Assembly: GCF_951801035.1 (NCBI RefSeq)
Contig: NZ_CATOKT010000001.1
Strand: one strand, 5' to 3'
From: Adlercreutzia sp910585575
GTDB lineage: Bacteria; Actinomycetota; Coriobacteriia; Coriobacteriales; Eggerthellaceae
DNA length: 64,000 nucleotides
Position numbers and translations under genes: made by a program. Shown here piece after piece: positions 37,773 through 45,440 of this stretch. How positions within the stretch are numbered: position 1 is the first letter of the stretch; each line of letters starts with the position of its first letter. The notes below the pieces were generated by a model. The model ran no database searches. It was not told the origin of the DNA and worked only from the letters and a program-made list of their open reading frames with translations.

Positions 37773-38237
37773 TTAGGCCTCGGCCATGTCCTTCTTAAGG
37801 TCGGCCACCTTCTGCAGCATGGCCTCGTCGTTGGTGCCCATCATCTGCACCGCCAAAATGGCCGCGTTCTTCGCGCCATTGATGGCCACGCAGGCGACGG
37901 GCACGCCGGAGGGCATCTGCACCATGGACAGCAGGGAGTCCAAGCCGCCCAGATCGCTGGTCTTCATGGGCACGGCAATAACCGGCAGCGGCGTAAAGGC
38001 CGCCACCACGCCGCCCAGGTGAGCCGCCTTGCCCGCGGCGGCGATGATCACCTTGATGCCGCGATCATGGGCCGTCTCGGCCCACTCGTGAACAACGGCC
38101 GGCTTGCGGTGGGCGCTGGCCACCTTCACCTCATAGGGAACCCCCAGGGCGTCCAGCTGGGCCATGCACGGCTCCATGGCCGGCATGTCCGATTCCGATC
38201 CCATGATGATACCCACGACGGGCGTTTCTTCTGCCAT
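37773..38237 (-). CDS. purE: N5-carboxyaminoimidazole ribonucleotide mutase
   Basis: A 154-residue class I PurE of purine synthesis. The active-site segments GIIMGSESDMPAMEPC, KVASAHRKP and AAGKAAHLGGVVAAFT are all present and length is normal. AGGAGG precedes the ATG. It is a single gene here, with no purK next to it. A TATAAT on the minus strand lies about 57 bp before the start. Confidence 0.95.
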   Translation of the reverse strand: MAEETPVVGIIMGSESDMPAMEPCMAQLDALGVPYEVKVASAHRKPAVVHEWAETAHDRGIKVIIAAAGKAAHLGGVVAAFTPLPVIAVPMKTSDLGGLDSLLSMVQMPSGVPVACVAINGAKNAAILAVQMMGTNDEAMLQKVADLKKDMAEA

Positions 38238-38520
38238 ACGATCCTCCTTGCTCGAACGCGTTGCTATCGCTACGCGGCTGCTCTCTTTCCACCATTATAG
38301 CCGCCAGAGCGCGGCAACCCTGGCAGCGGGGCGCCGATACGAGAAGATCAGGGATCAAAGGCGTTGCAATTCGTTGACGAATGGGGTCGGTGAATACCGC
38401 AACGTCGGTCGCTCATTAAAGTAAAAGCAGCGCATCATCAAACCGCACCGACGTATTGTGCTTTTGATAAACGTCGGAGCGCCCTTAAAGCGTAGGACAA
38501 ACCAAGGAAAGGAGCTCATC
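38238..38520. other. divergent intergenic region purE / small charged protein
   Basis: Contains the purE -10 (38294-38299, minus) and, closer to the plus-strand gene, an inverted repeat CCGACGT...ACGTCGG (about 38448-38476). No gene. Confidence 0.5.
38294..38299 (-). promoter_or_regulatory. -10 element of purE
   Basis: Consensus TATAAT on the minus strand, giving a leader of about 50 bases. The -35 is not clear. Confidence 0.55.
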
Positions 38521-38778
38521 ATGAGCCTGGAAATTCCCGACAGCCGCGAAGACGCCCGCATCGACCGCGAGCACGAACGCGAGCAGCTGAAGCACCTGAA
38601 GGACCACGTGGGCGACGAGATGCGCGCTGCGAAGGACCGCGAAGAGCGCGCCAAGGACAAGGCCACCCACGAGCTGAAGGACAAGATCGGCTACGAGGAA
38701 AAGGGCGAGCGCCGTCAGGAGGACATGACTGACGCCGCCTTGAAGGAGACAGCCAACACCATCCTGCGCGAGGAGTAG
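38521..38778 (+). CDS. small highly charged helical protein, unknown
   Basis: An 85-residue protein (MSLEIPDSREDARIDREHER...) with GGAAAGGAG upstream of ATG. More than half the residues are charged (Asp/Glu/Arg/Lys) and it is predicted to be one long coiled helix with no hydrophobic core or signal. It resembles no family I can name; small proteins of this kind are often stress- or nucleoid-associated. Upstream repeats (CCGACGT/ACGTCGG) may be regulatory. Confidence 0.65.
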   Translation: MSLEIPDSREDARIDREHEREQLKHLKDHVGDEMRAAKDREERAKDKATHELKDKIGYEEKGERRQEDMTDAALKETANTILREE

Positions 38779-38933
38779 CCGCATCCCCGGCCGAGCAATG
38801 CCTGGCAGACGCCAACGGCGGTCGCGGCTCGGAGGCGCCTGACGCTCCCTCGACAACGCACCTCTCTGCATGGGCCCCCTTCACTCGGTTTGCCGCATTC
38901 TGCAGAAAGTTCGCGCTACGGCAAAATTACCCC

Positions 38934-38962
38934 TTGCGTCACCTCGCGGGGTCGGCTATGAT
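38934..38962 (+). promoter_or_regulatory. promoter of tRNA-Leu
   Basis: TTGCGT (38934-38939), 17-bp spacer, TATGAT (38957-38962), 35 bp before the tRNA. Confidence 0.8.
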
Positions 38963-38997
38963 AGTCAACGCTCTTTTGGCAATGCCAAAGTGCACCT

Positions 38998-39084
38998 GCG
39001 GGCGTGGCGGAATTGGCAGACGCGTACGGTTCAGGTCCGTATGGGGGCAACCCCATGGAGGTTCAAGTCCTCTCGCCCGCACCA
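38998..39084 (+). tRNA. tRNA-Leu (CAG)
   Basis: An 87-base class II tRNA with acceptor stem GCGGGCG/CGCCCGC, anticodon CAG in the loop TTCAGGT, a long variable arm (TGGGGGCAACCCCA), T-loop TTCAAGT and encoded CCA. Confidence 0.97.
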
Positions 39085-39094
39085 TTTAACATGT

Positions 39095-39120
39095 AACGCC
39101 CTCTTCGGAGGGCGTTTTTA
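39095..39120 (+). terminator. terminator of tRNA-Leu
   Basis: ACGCCCTC-TTCG-GAGGGCGT stem with a TTCG loop followed by TTTTA. Confidence 0.92.
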
Positions 39121-39179
39121 TTTCACTCTGGAGAATCGGCAGCAGACAGCCAAACCACCTATACCTGCGAAGAAGTCGA

Positions 39180-39188
39180 TGCTATAAT
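39180..39188 (+). promoter_or_regulatory. extended -10 promoter of a candidate antisense RNA
   Basis: TGCTATAAT: a consensus TATAAT (39183-39188) with the extended TGn motif; a -35 is weak, as expected for extended -10 promoters. Transcription would start near 39195 and run rightwards. Confidence 0.65.
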
Positions 39189-39194
39189 ACAGGC

Positions 39195-39281
39195 AATCGA
39201 TGGCGCCCCGTGCAACCGGGCGGCATTGGTTACTTGTCTAAGCCGGGTCTACTTTGCAGGGTGGCCCGGCTTCTTCTTTCT
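39195..39281 (+). ncRNA. candidate type I antitoxin RNA (antisense to the 3' region of the toxin mRNA)
   Basis: About 87 bases from the predicted start to the end of a terminator. No open frame. There is a small 5' hairpin (CGCCCC...GGGCGG) and a terminator stem AAGCCGGG/CCCGGCTT (39240-39247 with 39265-39272) followed by CTTCTTTCT. It converges on the 28-codon hydrophobic peptide gene on the other strand, overlapping the expected 3' end of that mRNA, as in txpA/RatA-like systems. Confidence 0.5.
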
Positions 39282-39294
39282 CCGATTCCGTCCG

Positions 39295-39381
39295 TCACTC
39301 CCTCCTCACCAACACGAGGCCGATGATTCCGATAAGCACAAGGAACACGTCGCAAAGCGCAATGACGGTCTGTGTGTCCAT
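39295..39381 (-). CDS. 28-residue hydrophobic peptide, candidate type I toxin
   Basis: A very short gene: ATG 39379-39381 with AAAGGAG 5 bases upstream and stop TGA at 39295. The peptide begins MDTQTVIALCDVF, continues as a hydrophobic helix (FLVLIGIIGLVLV) and ends RRE. One membrane helix with a basic end is the form of Fst/TxpA/holin-like type I toxins. A strong extended -10 promoter on the opposite strand drives an RNA towards its 3' side. Identity is inferred from size, composition and layout only. Confidence 0.55.
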   Translation of the reverse strand: MDTQTVIALCDVFLVLIGIIGLVLVRRE

Positions 39382-39524
39382 GGCAACTCCTTTCACGAAG
39401 CCGCCCGGACATGACGGGGCACCGGCTGCCATTGCACAGCGTCAGGCGCCTCTTTAATTGATGTAGCGCAGATGGCGTGAGTCCCCTCACCAACAACCCA
39501 AGAGCCGCCCCCTCCCACAAAACG

Positions 39525-39589
39525 AAAAGCGCGGCCTGCTTGACCGATGGGGAGGGTCACCGGATCAAGCAGGCCGCGCTCTGCTGCAG
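39525..39589 (-). terminator. terminator of Tat flavoprotein gene
   Basis: A perfect 16-bp stem AGCGCGGCCTGCTTGA / TCAAGCAGGCCGCGCT (39528-39543 with 39574-39589) with a 30-base loop; on the minus strand followed by TTTCGTTTTG. Confidence 0.85.
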
Positions 39590-39634
39590 CCGCTAAGGGG
39601 CCGAGCGCAGTCGCCCGGCCCCTGCTTGCGTTGT

Positions 39635-41386
39635 TTACTCGAACTTGCCCTCGGCCAACTGATGACCCAGGGTGTACCCGAAGGTCAGGCAGTTGATGCC
39701 GTAGCTGTTGCCGGGGATGGCGAAGTTGTACTCATTGGCGTACATGTCGCCCACCATGCAGCCCACGTTGAACAGGCCGGGGATGGGCGTGTCGTTCTCG
39801 TCGCACACCTCCATGTCGGCGCTGGTGCGCAGGCCGCCCATGATGGTCATGAACGTGCAGGTGTTCATGGCAGCGTAGTAGGGGCCCGTCTCCTCGATCT
39901 CGATCAGGTAGGTGGGATCCTTGTAGAAGTCGGTGTCCTCACCGGCCTTCACCAGCTCGTTGTAGTGGGCGACGGTCTCCTTCAGCTTGTTCACGTCCAG
40001 ATCCAGCTGGGCAGCCAGCTCTTCCAGCGTGTCGGCCTTGTAGTAGGAGCCGTCTTCCGCACCGGCGTCCCAAATGGCGATCATTTCCTCGGCGGTCTTG
40101 GCCGGCAGCGTGTAGTCGGAGCCGAACAGGTACCACTCCTGGCCGCGGTCGATGATAGCCTGGGGATAGTTCTTCGTCCAAATGCCGTAGGCCATCATGT
40201 CGGGCTGCGACATCAGGTGATGGGCTGTGTAGGGCGCGGACACATCCTCGCGCTGGTAGCGCTCGGCGTTCTTGTTCACGTTCAGGCCCCAGTGGAAGCC
40301 CAGCGGCTCGTGGCCGCCGCCCCAGCCACCCTGGTACATGGGGGCCGCCGCGGCCTTCTGCCACGCAGCGCCGATCCACAAGCCCATCTTCTGGCCGTCG
40401 CCGCCGTAGATGCCGCCCATGTTGAAGCTGGTGTTGTAATCGACTTCGGCCTGGTCGTAGCCGACAATGCTCAGCACCTCGGGGCAGTAGCAGGCCAGCA
40501 TCTCCTTGTCCATGGAGTAGTCGCCCGTAGCCAGCACGATGTACTTGCCCGTGAACTTGGTGTAGCCGGAGCCGTCCATCTTCGAGGCGATAACGCCGGT
40601 CACGCGACCCTTGTTGTCGTCCTCGCGAATAAGCTGCTCGGCCTTCATGTCGTAAACGATCTGCACGCCGTATTCCAGCGCCTTCTTCTCCAGGGCTTCC
40701 ACAGCACCCTGCTGGCCCGTGGACACCATGGAAGAATCGCCCTCGGTCGAGAACGCATGGGCATAGTGGGGCCCAAGATCGAAGTTGTTGTCGCGCTCGA
40801 GGATAACCTGCAGGCCGGCCTCGTTGGCGATATCGATCATCCAGTTCATGGCCTCTTCGGACTCGTTGTAGCCGCGCATCCATTTGCGCTGGTCAATGGC
40901 GAACGAAGCCGCGCGCATCTCATGGTAATAGAACGGCGAGGGGGCGAAGGGCTTCACCTTCAGCTCTTCCATCACCTTCGAGTTGCGGGCGTAGTTGGAA
41001 CCGCCGCGGCTGATGGGGGCGCTCGACGCCGAGAACAGCGTCACCTTGCCGCCCTTTTCGGCGGCGGCCACAGCCGTGGTCAGGCCGGACATGCCGGCGC
41101 CCACGATGATGATGTCGTTCTCAACCGTCTCGGTGATCTGGTCGTCGGCGATGGGCTCGGGCGGCACCATGAACGACCACTTGGGCATCTGGTCGCCCAG
41201 CTTGATGACCACATCGTTGGTGCTGACGGCACCGCCCTCGGCGGTAGCCTCGCCGGCAACGGCTCCCGAGCTGGACTCGTTGCCGGACGGCGCGCAACCG
41301 GCCAGACCAGCCGCAGCGGCGCCGGCAGCGCCCACCGCACCGATCTTCAGGAAGTCACGACGCGAAAAACCCTGACTTTTGCTCAT
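39635..41386 (-). CDS. Tat-exported FAD-dependent reductase, second paralogue
   Basis: A 583-residue flavoprotein of the same fumarate reductase-like group as the one at 25.5 kb. Twin-arginine signal SRRDFLKIGAVG, lipobox-like GLAGC, FAD strand NDIIIVGAGMSGLTTAVAAAEKGG and C-terminal GLFNVGCMVGDMYANEYNFA, with PGNSYGINCLTFG near the end. GGAGGGAG precedes ATG. Reductases of this type use external electron acceptors; the substrate is unknown. It is divergent from a LysR gene, and a perfect inverted repeat (41425-41443) lies 40 bp before the start. Confidence 0.88.
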   Translation of the reverse strand: MSKSQGFSRRDFLKIGAVGAAGAAAAGLAGCAPSGNESSSGAVAGEATAEGGAVSTNDVVIKLGDQMPKWSFMVPPEPIADDQITETVENDIIIVGAGMSGLTTAVAAAEKGGKVTLFSASSAPISRGGSNYARNSKVMEELKVKPFAPSPFYYHEMRAASFAIDQRKWMRGYNESEEAMNWMIDIANEAGLQVILERDNNFDLGPHYAHAFSTEGDSSMVSTGQQGAVEALEKKALEYGVQIVYDMKAEQLIREDDNKGRVTGVIASKMDGSGYTKFTGKYIVLATGDYSMDKEMLACYCPEVLSIVGYDQAEVDYNTSFNMGGIYGGDGQKMGLWIGAAWQKAAAAPMYQGGWGGGHEPLGFHWGLNVNKNAERYQREDVSAPYTAHHLMSQPDMMAYGIWTKNYPQAIIDRGQEWYLFGSDYTLPAKTAEEMIAIWDAGAEDGSYYKADTLEELAAQLDLDVNKLKETVAHYNELVKAGEDTDFYKDPTYLIEIEETGPYYAAMNTCTFMTIMGGLRTSADMEVCDENDTPIPGLFNVGCMVGDMYANEYNFAIPGNSYGINCLTFGYTLGHQLAEGKFE

Positions 41387-41424
41387 ATTTTACTCCCTCC
41401 ACAGAGTACTTCGGCCTTGAAGAA

Positions 41425-41443
41425 GGACGTTTCCGAAACGTCC
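41425..41443. promoter_or_regulatory. perfect inverted repeat before the flavoprotein gene
   Basis: GGACGTTTC-C-GAAACGTCC, a 19-bp perfect palindrome about the central C, in the 5' region of the flavoprotein gene. Possible operator. Confidence 0.45.
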
Positions 41444-41621
41444 GCCGCGTGCGAGATCAACGCAAGATGCGGCCAAGGCCCTTGATGAATCCTGCTCCAA
41501 GCAGGTAGGCTGTATCATAAGGGTGCGGCAGGCATTAACGCAGCAGTTTATGATTGCTGTCTCGCAACTGTTTTTTGCTTGCCAAACCCCACGTCAAACG
41601 ATAAAAATAATAAGTAACATG

Positions 41622-41635
41622 CGCATAATTATGCG
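41622..41635. promoter_or_regulatory. LysR-type box in the divergent promoter
   Basis: CGCATAATTATGCG is a perfect 14-bp palindrome of the AT-centred form bound by LysR regulators, 29 bp before the LysR start and about 240 bp from the flavoprotein start. Confidence 0.55.
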
Positions 41636-41663
41636 ACGTGGTCACGACGATTGGGAGGGAATC

Positions 41664-42545
41664 GTGGACATACGTCAGCTTGAGTATTGCCTCGCCGTGG
41701 CACAGTGCGGCAGCTTCACCAAGGCTGCCAGCGAGCTCTTCATCACCCGGCAGGCACTGAGCAAAGCCGTACACAACCTAGAGCAGGAGTTGGGCGATCC
41801 TCTTTTCGAAACACGGGACGGAAGCTTGCGCCTTACCGCTGCGGGAGAAGCGCTTCTCAGCGATGCGCGCCCCGTGGTTGCATCGTTTCGCGAACTTGAA
41901 CAACGCTATACCGGACCGCGCGATTCCCAGAATCTTCCGCGCTCACTCTCCATCGCACTTGTGCCCGGTGCGGCCCTCACTCTGCCCGACAATTTTATCG
42001 ATCGCTTTAGCGACCAGTTTGCCCCCGTGCTCATTTCCGTGGAAAACGCTCCTACCGACGTAGCGCTCAGCATGGTAGAAACCGGCGAATCCCAGGTGGG
42101 TCTCGTGGGCTCAGCGCCCCAGTACCTCGGCGATTTCGACTATCAGCTTCTGGTGCGAACCGGCGCCTACGTGCACGTGCCTGCCCACAGCGCCCTTGCC
42201 TCGCAAGCGGAGCTCACCCTGGAGGACGTCTCCTCCGAGCCTTTCGTCACCTTCGGAAAGCGCGACCATCTGCATCGCTACTTCGTCGATCTCTGTGCGC
42301 ACCACGGTCTCGCACCCAACATCGTCATGACCGCCTCGAACCTCGACGTGCTGCTGCGCGCCGCCCACCAGCACGAAGCTCTGATGTTCGGGTTGCCCCC
42401 GAGCGACACACGGCCCATTGACCCCCAGTATCCCCTGATCCCCCTCATCACCGACGACAGCGTATTCGGCACTTACCTGGTCAAACGCAAGGGAGAAGTC
42501 CTCTCTCCCCTAGCCCAGGCATTCTGGGATTACCTGAGCGAGTAA
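41664..42545 (+). CDS. LysR-family transcriptional regulator
   Basis: A 293-residue LysR protein. The N-terminal helix-turn-helix (DIRQLEYCLAVAQCGSFTKAASELFITRQALSKAVHNLE) is canonical and the C-terminal half is a periplasmic-binding-type effector domain (ALVPGAALTLPDNFIDRF...). I use GTG 41664 (GGGAGGG 5 bases upstream); the frame extends to 41523 but upstream sequence is regulatory. It probably controls the divergent flavoprotein gene and itself. Confidence 0.9.
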   Translation: MDIRQLEYCLAVAQCGSFTKAASELFITRQALSKAVHNLEQELGDPLFETRDGSLRLTAAGEALLSDARPVVASFRELEQRYTGPRDSQNLPRSLSIALVPGAALTLPDNFIDRFSDQFAPVLISVENAPTDVALSMVETGESQVGLVGSAPQYLGDFDYQLLVRTGAYVHVPAHSALASQAELTLEDVSSEPFVTFGKRDHLHRYFVDLCAHHGLAPNIVMTASNLDVLLRAAHQHEALMFGLPPSDTRPIDPQYPLIPLITDDSVFGTYLVKRKGEVLSPLAQAFWDYLSE

Positions 42546-42620
42546 CCGAGGCAGGGCTCAGATACCATCCTGCAAAGACCCCAGAGCTTGCTGCCGCTCT
42601 CCAAATGCAGCCCCTCCAAC

Positions 42621-42659
42621 AAAAACAGGGTCCGCCTTCCCTCCCGAAAGCGGACCCTG
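42621..42659 (-). terminator. terminator of pspA transcript
   Basis: CAGGGTCCGC/GCGGACCCTG perfect 10-bp stem; on the minus strand followed by TTTTTG. Confidence 0.88.
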
Positions 42660-42684
42660 CGACTATGGAAACGACTAGCGCGAA

Positions 42685-43368
42685 CTAGTCGAGACCCATC
42701 TCTTTCTTCAGACGAGCCAGGTCGTCATCGACCGCGGCGGTAACTCCGGCCTGCTCGTACTTCTTCTCCAGTTCCTCGGTGGGATCCTTCGGCTTCTCGG
42801 ACAGCTCGGCCACGGCATTGGCGCGCTCAAGCATGTCGTCGGCCTTGGCCTCCATGCGATCGAAGGCGCTGCGCGCGCCCTCGGCGCGGTCGCCCGCGGA
42901 GGTCATCTCGTTCACCTTGGACTGCGTCTTCGCCACCGCGGCCTTGGCCTTGATGGTGGCCTTGCGGGCGTTCAGCTCTTCGATGTCCTTGACCAGCTTG
43001 TCGTGCATCATGCGCATTTTATCGGCGTTGGCCTTGGCGCCCTCGTAGGCGATGGTCAGGCCCTCGGTGCGGCCGGCCAGTTCCTGCTTCTTCGCCAGGA
43101 ACGTACGGGCGTCGCCCTCGTTGCCAGCAGCCAGAGCCTTCTTTGCCAGATCCTCGTACTTGGCCATTTCGGCCATGTTGTCATCGACCAGCTTCTTCGT
43201 GCGCTTTTCCTCGGCCATGACGCCCGCGGTGGCCTCGCGCACCTCGGCGAGAGACTCCGTCATTTCGCGCAGGTACTGATCGACCATTTTCTCGGGGTCT
43301 TCGGCCTTGTCCAACAGCTCGTTGATGTTCGCCTTTACGATGGAGGCGAAACGATCGAGAATACCCAT
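42685..43368 (-). CDS. pspA: PspA/IM30 family membrane-stress protein
   Basis: A 227-residue coiled-coil protein: MGILDRFASIVKANINELLDKAEDPEKMVDQ is the typical amphipathic N-terminus of PspA/Vipp1, followed by long charged helices. ESCRT-III-like proteins of this family bind the inner face of the membrane and protect it under stress. ATG 43366-43368 has GAGGAG upstream. Downstream of a glycine-rich membrane protein and UspA genes in the same direction, suggesting a stress-related locus. Confidence 0.92.
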   Translation of the reverse strand: MGILDRFASIVKANINELLDKAEDPEKMVDQYLREMTESLAEVREATAGVMAEEKRTKKLVDDNMAEMAKYEDLAKKALAAGNEGDARTFLAKKQELAGRTEGLTIAYEGAKANADKMRMMHDKLVKDIEELNARKATIKAKAAVAKTQSKVNEMTSAGDRAEGARSAFDRMEAKADDMLERANAVAELSEKPKDPTEELEKKYEQAGVTAAVDDDLARLKKEMGLD

Positions 43369-43502
43369 GGGGGTGCTCCTCTCTGGCCTTATCGGCCTTG
43401 GTCGTGGCCCGAAGGGCCGGGGCAAACTTCACACAAAGCGAAGGTGATTCCAGCTGGGGCGGCTTGCGCTCCGCGCTGCCTTACTGCGAAAGAGCCAAGT
43501 GC

Positions 43503-44666
43503 CTAGCGCTGAATGGGGTCGTCGGAGATGGGCTTCGACGAGGTTACCGGCGGAGCCGATGACGCTTCGGCGTACTTCTTCTCGAGGTCTTCCAAGCTTG
43601 AATCCTCAAAGGTTTCCAACGGCGTGTTCAGGATTTGCTCCATGCGCTCGGCCTCGCGCTGCTTGGCCTGCTGCCGACGGCGCACCAGCACAAACACCAC
43701 GATGGCGATGATTATGACAGCAACCGCCACCGCAACCACCGGCCATGGCGAAGGCGTAACCGTCATGATACGGTCAGCCGTGTCGGCAAAGGCGTTGGAG
43801 AAAACCTCCTCTTCAGAAGCAGCATCCTGGTAATGCACCCAGAGATAATCGGCCAGCACCTCGGCTGCCTCGTCGTCCATAACCGTGCGCGCCCGACTGC
43901 CCGCCCAGTAGCCCGCGTTAAATCCGCCCTGATTGTTGTCGCAGAAGACAAGCAGGAAATGGGCATCATCGCTGAACAGCTGGCTGTAAAGCTGCTGGGC
44001 CATATCGGTAAGTTCCGCCGTGGACGTCACACTGCCGTTGGGAAGAATGTACACGTAAGGCCACACGCCCGTTTCCTCGTAGAAATGGCGCATGCCTTTC
44101 TGCAGAACGGCCGTGTTGTGAATCCAATCGCCGTCTTCATCGGTATAGTAGCCCGTTTCCTGGGCGGAACCTGGCGCCAACGCCGTGCGCTCCACCGTCG
44201 AAGCCGCCACCGAATTCGTCGTACAGCCACCCCCGAAAAGAGCCATGCCGAGAAACACGACGAGGATAAAGGCGGCAACGATGATGAAGATCGTTCCGCA
44301 ACCGCTGTTCGGCGATGTGCCCTGCGGAGAGCCAGGCTGACCGTTGTTTCCGGGCCCTGGCTGCTGCGGACCTTGGGGCATTTGGGGAGGGATACCGCCC
44401 CCGCTGCCCGATCCGCCCGACCGGCTGGAGCCCATCAGGCCTCCGAGAAAGCCGCCCCAGAAGCTGCTGCCGCCGAAGCCGCCGCCGTAGTAACCACCAG
44501 GGTAGCCACCGAAGCTCGGTCCGCTTGAGCGGCCTCCCCCGAAACTGGGGCCCCCTGAGCGACCGCCTGAGCTGGGGCCGCGAGAAAACCCACCGCCCCC
44601 GCCGAAGCCGCCGGAAAACCCTCCGCCACCTCCGCCGAAGCTTCCGCCTCCGCCTGATCTACCCAT
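43503..44666 (-). CDS. glycine-rich double-TM protein with TPM-like domain
   Basis: A 387-residue protein. Residues 1-115 are almost pure Gly/Ser/Pro, then helix 1 (TIFIIVAAFILVVFLGMALF, about 125-147), an external domain of about 150 residues with GMRHFYEETGVWPYVYILP and HFLLVFCDNNQGGFNAGYWAG (similar to TPM/YgcG domains), helix 2 (VVAVAVAVIIIAIVVFVLV, about 307-326) and a charged cytoplasmic tail. Family call is tentative. It lies between uspA and pspA, both same strand, so a role in membrane or envelope stress is plausible. Confidence 0.65.
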   Translation of the reverse strand: MGRSGGGGSFGGGGGGFSGGFGGGGGFSRGPSSGGRSGGPSFGGGRSSGPSFGGYPGGYYGGGFGGSSFWGGFLGGLMGSSRSGGSGSGGGIPPQMPQGPQQPGPGNNGQPGSPQGTSPNSGCGTIFIIVAAFILVVFLGMALFGGGCTTNSVAASTVERTALAPGSAQETGYYTDEDGDWIHNTAVLQKGMRHFYEETGVWPYVYILPNGSVTSTAELTDMAQQLYSQLFSDDAHFLLVFCDNNQGGFNAGYWAGSRARTVMDDEAAEVLADYLWVHYQDAASEEEVFSNAFADTADRIMTVTPSPWPVVAVAVAVIIIAIVVFVLVRRRQQAKQREAERMEQILNTPLETFEDSSLEDLEKKYAEASSAPPVTSSKPISDDPIQR

Positions 44667-44667
44667 C

Positions 44668-45138
44668 TTATTTCACAATCAGAACGGGCACGTTGGTCTT
44701 GTGGAGCACTGAGTAGCACACGCTGCCCAGCATGCCGCGCACGGCGCCCAGGCCGCGATGGCCCATGACGATGCAGTCGTAGCCACCCTCGTCGGCATAG
44801 GCCGTGATGGAATCGTGGGGCGAGCCGTTGACCACGGCAATTTCGACGCCAGCGGTATCGCCCACCAGCGGGGCAATGTCGGCGGCAATGGCGTCGGTGT
44901 CGGCCTTCACGGCTTCGCTTTCCACCTCGGCGATGGCGTCCATGTCCAGAGAATCGCCCAGCACCCCTGACATACGGGAGGCAATGCGGAAGGTTTCGGC
45001 GTTGAAGTCATGCCAATCGACCACCGAAAGCACGGTGATGGTGGCATCCGGCACGCCCGCGGCCAAATCGAGCGCCGCCTGCAGGGCGTTCTTCGCAGGA
45101 TCGGACTTGTCGTAGGGAACAAGAATCTTCTGATACAT
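44668..45138 (-). CDS. universal stress protein UspA family
   Basis: A 156-residue Usp with ILVPYDKSDPAKNALQAAL at the N-terminus and the ATP-binding GHRGLGAVRGMLGSVCYSVL loop (G-x2-G-x9-G-S) at the C-terminus, so it is an ATP-binding type. ATG 45136-45138 has AAAGGTG upstream. It probably forms an operon with the glycine-rich protein 1 bp downstream. An AT-rich palindrome lies just upstream. Confidence 0.92.
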   Translation of the reverse strand: MYQKILVPYDKSDPAKNALQAALDLAAGVPDATITVLSVVDWHDFNAETFRIASRMSGVLGDSLDMDAIAEVESEAVKADTDAIAADIAPLVGDTAGVEIAVVNGSPHDSITAYADEGGYDCIVMGHRGLGAVRGMLGSVCYSVLHKTNVPVLIVK

Positions 45139-45440
45139 GGCAACACCTTTCCCCTGGTAGAGCAAATTAATTAGTTATTTGCTCATATATATGAAAGACG
45201 GCTTCATTCTACCACCAGCCCTTTGAAAGGCCACCAGCTGTAGACGCCACGTTACGAGCCATCACTCATCCCCGCGCTGCGGCTCAACGCTTCAGCAGCT
45301 CGGCGCGGGGAGCCATGAAGGATCGCGTTGCCCCTTCGCGTGCCGCGACACCAGCTGGCACAAACGCGCTGCAGCTCGACGGCCCGAGCCGCCCCATCGC
45401 ACGTATTCCTCGCGTGCTACCCGTCTGGCTCACGCGCCCC
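45139..45440. other. intergenic region uspA / aarF
   Basis: Contains a 25-bp palindrome GAGCAAAT...ATTTGCTC (45161-45185), a candidate operator for uspA on the minus strand, and an inverted repeat CCCCGCGC...GCGCGGGG (45270-45310) near the end of the ABC1 kinase gene. No gene seen. Confidence 0.5.
45161..45185. promoter_or_regulatory. AT-rich palindrome upstream of uspA
   Basis: GAGCAAAT and ATTTGCTC are perfect inverted 8-mers around TAATTAGTT, 23 bp before the uspA start; likely operator overlapping the promoter. Confidence 0.5.
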
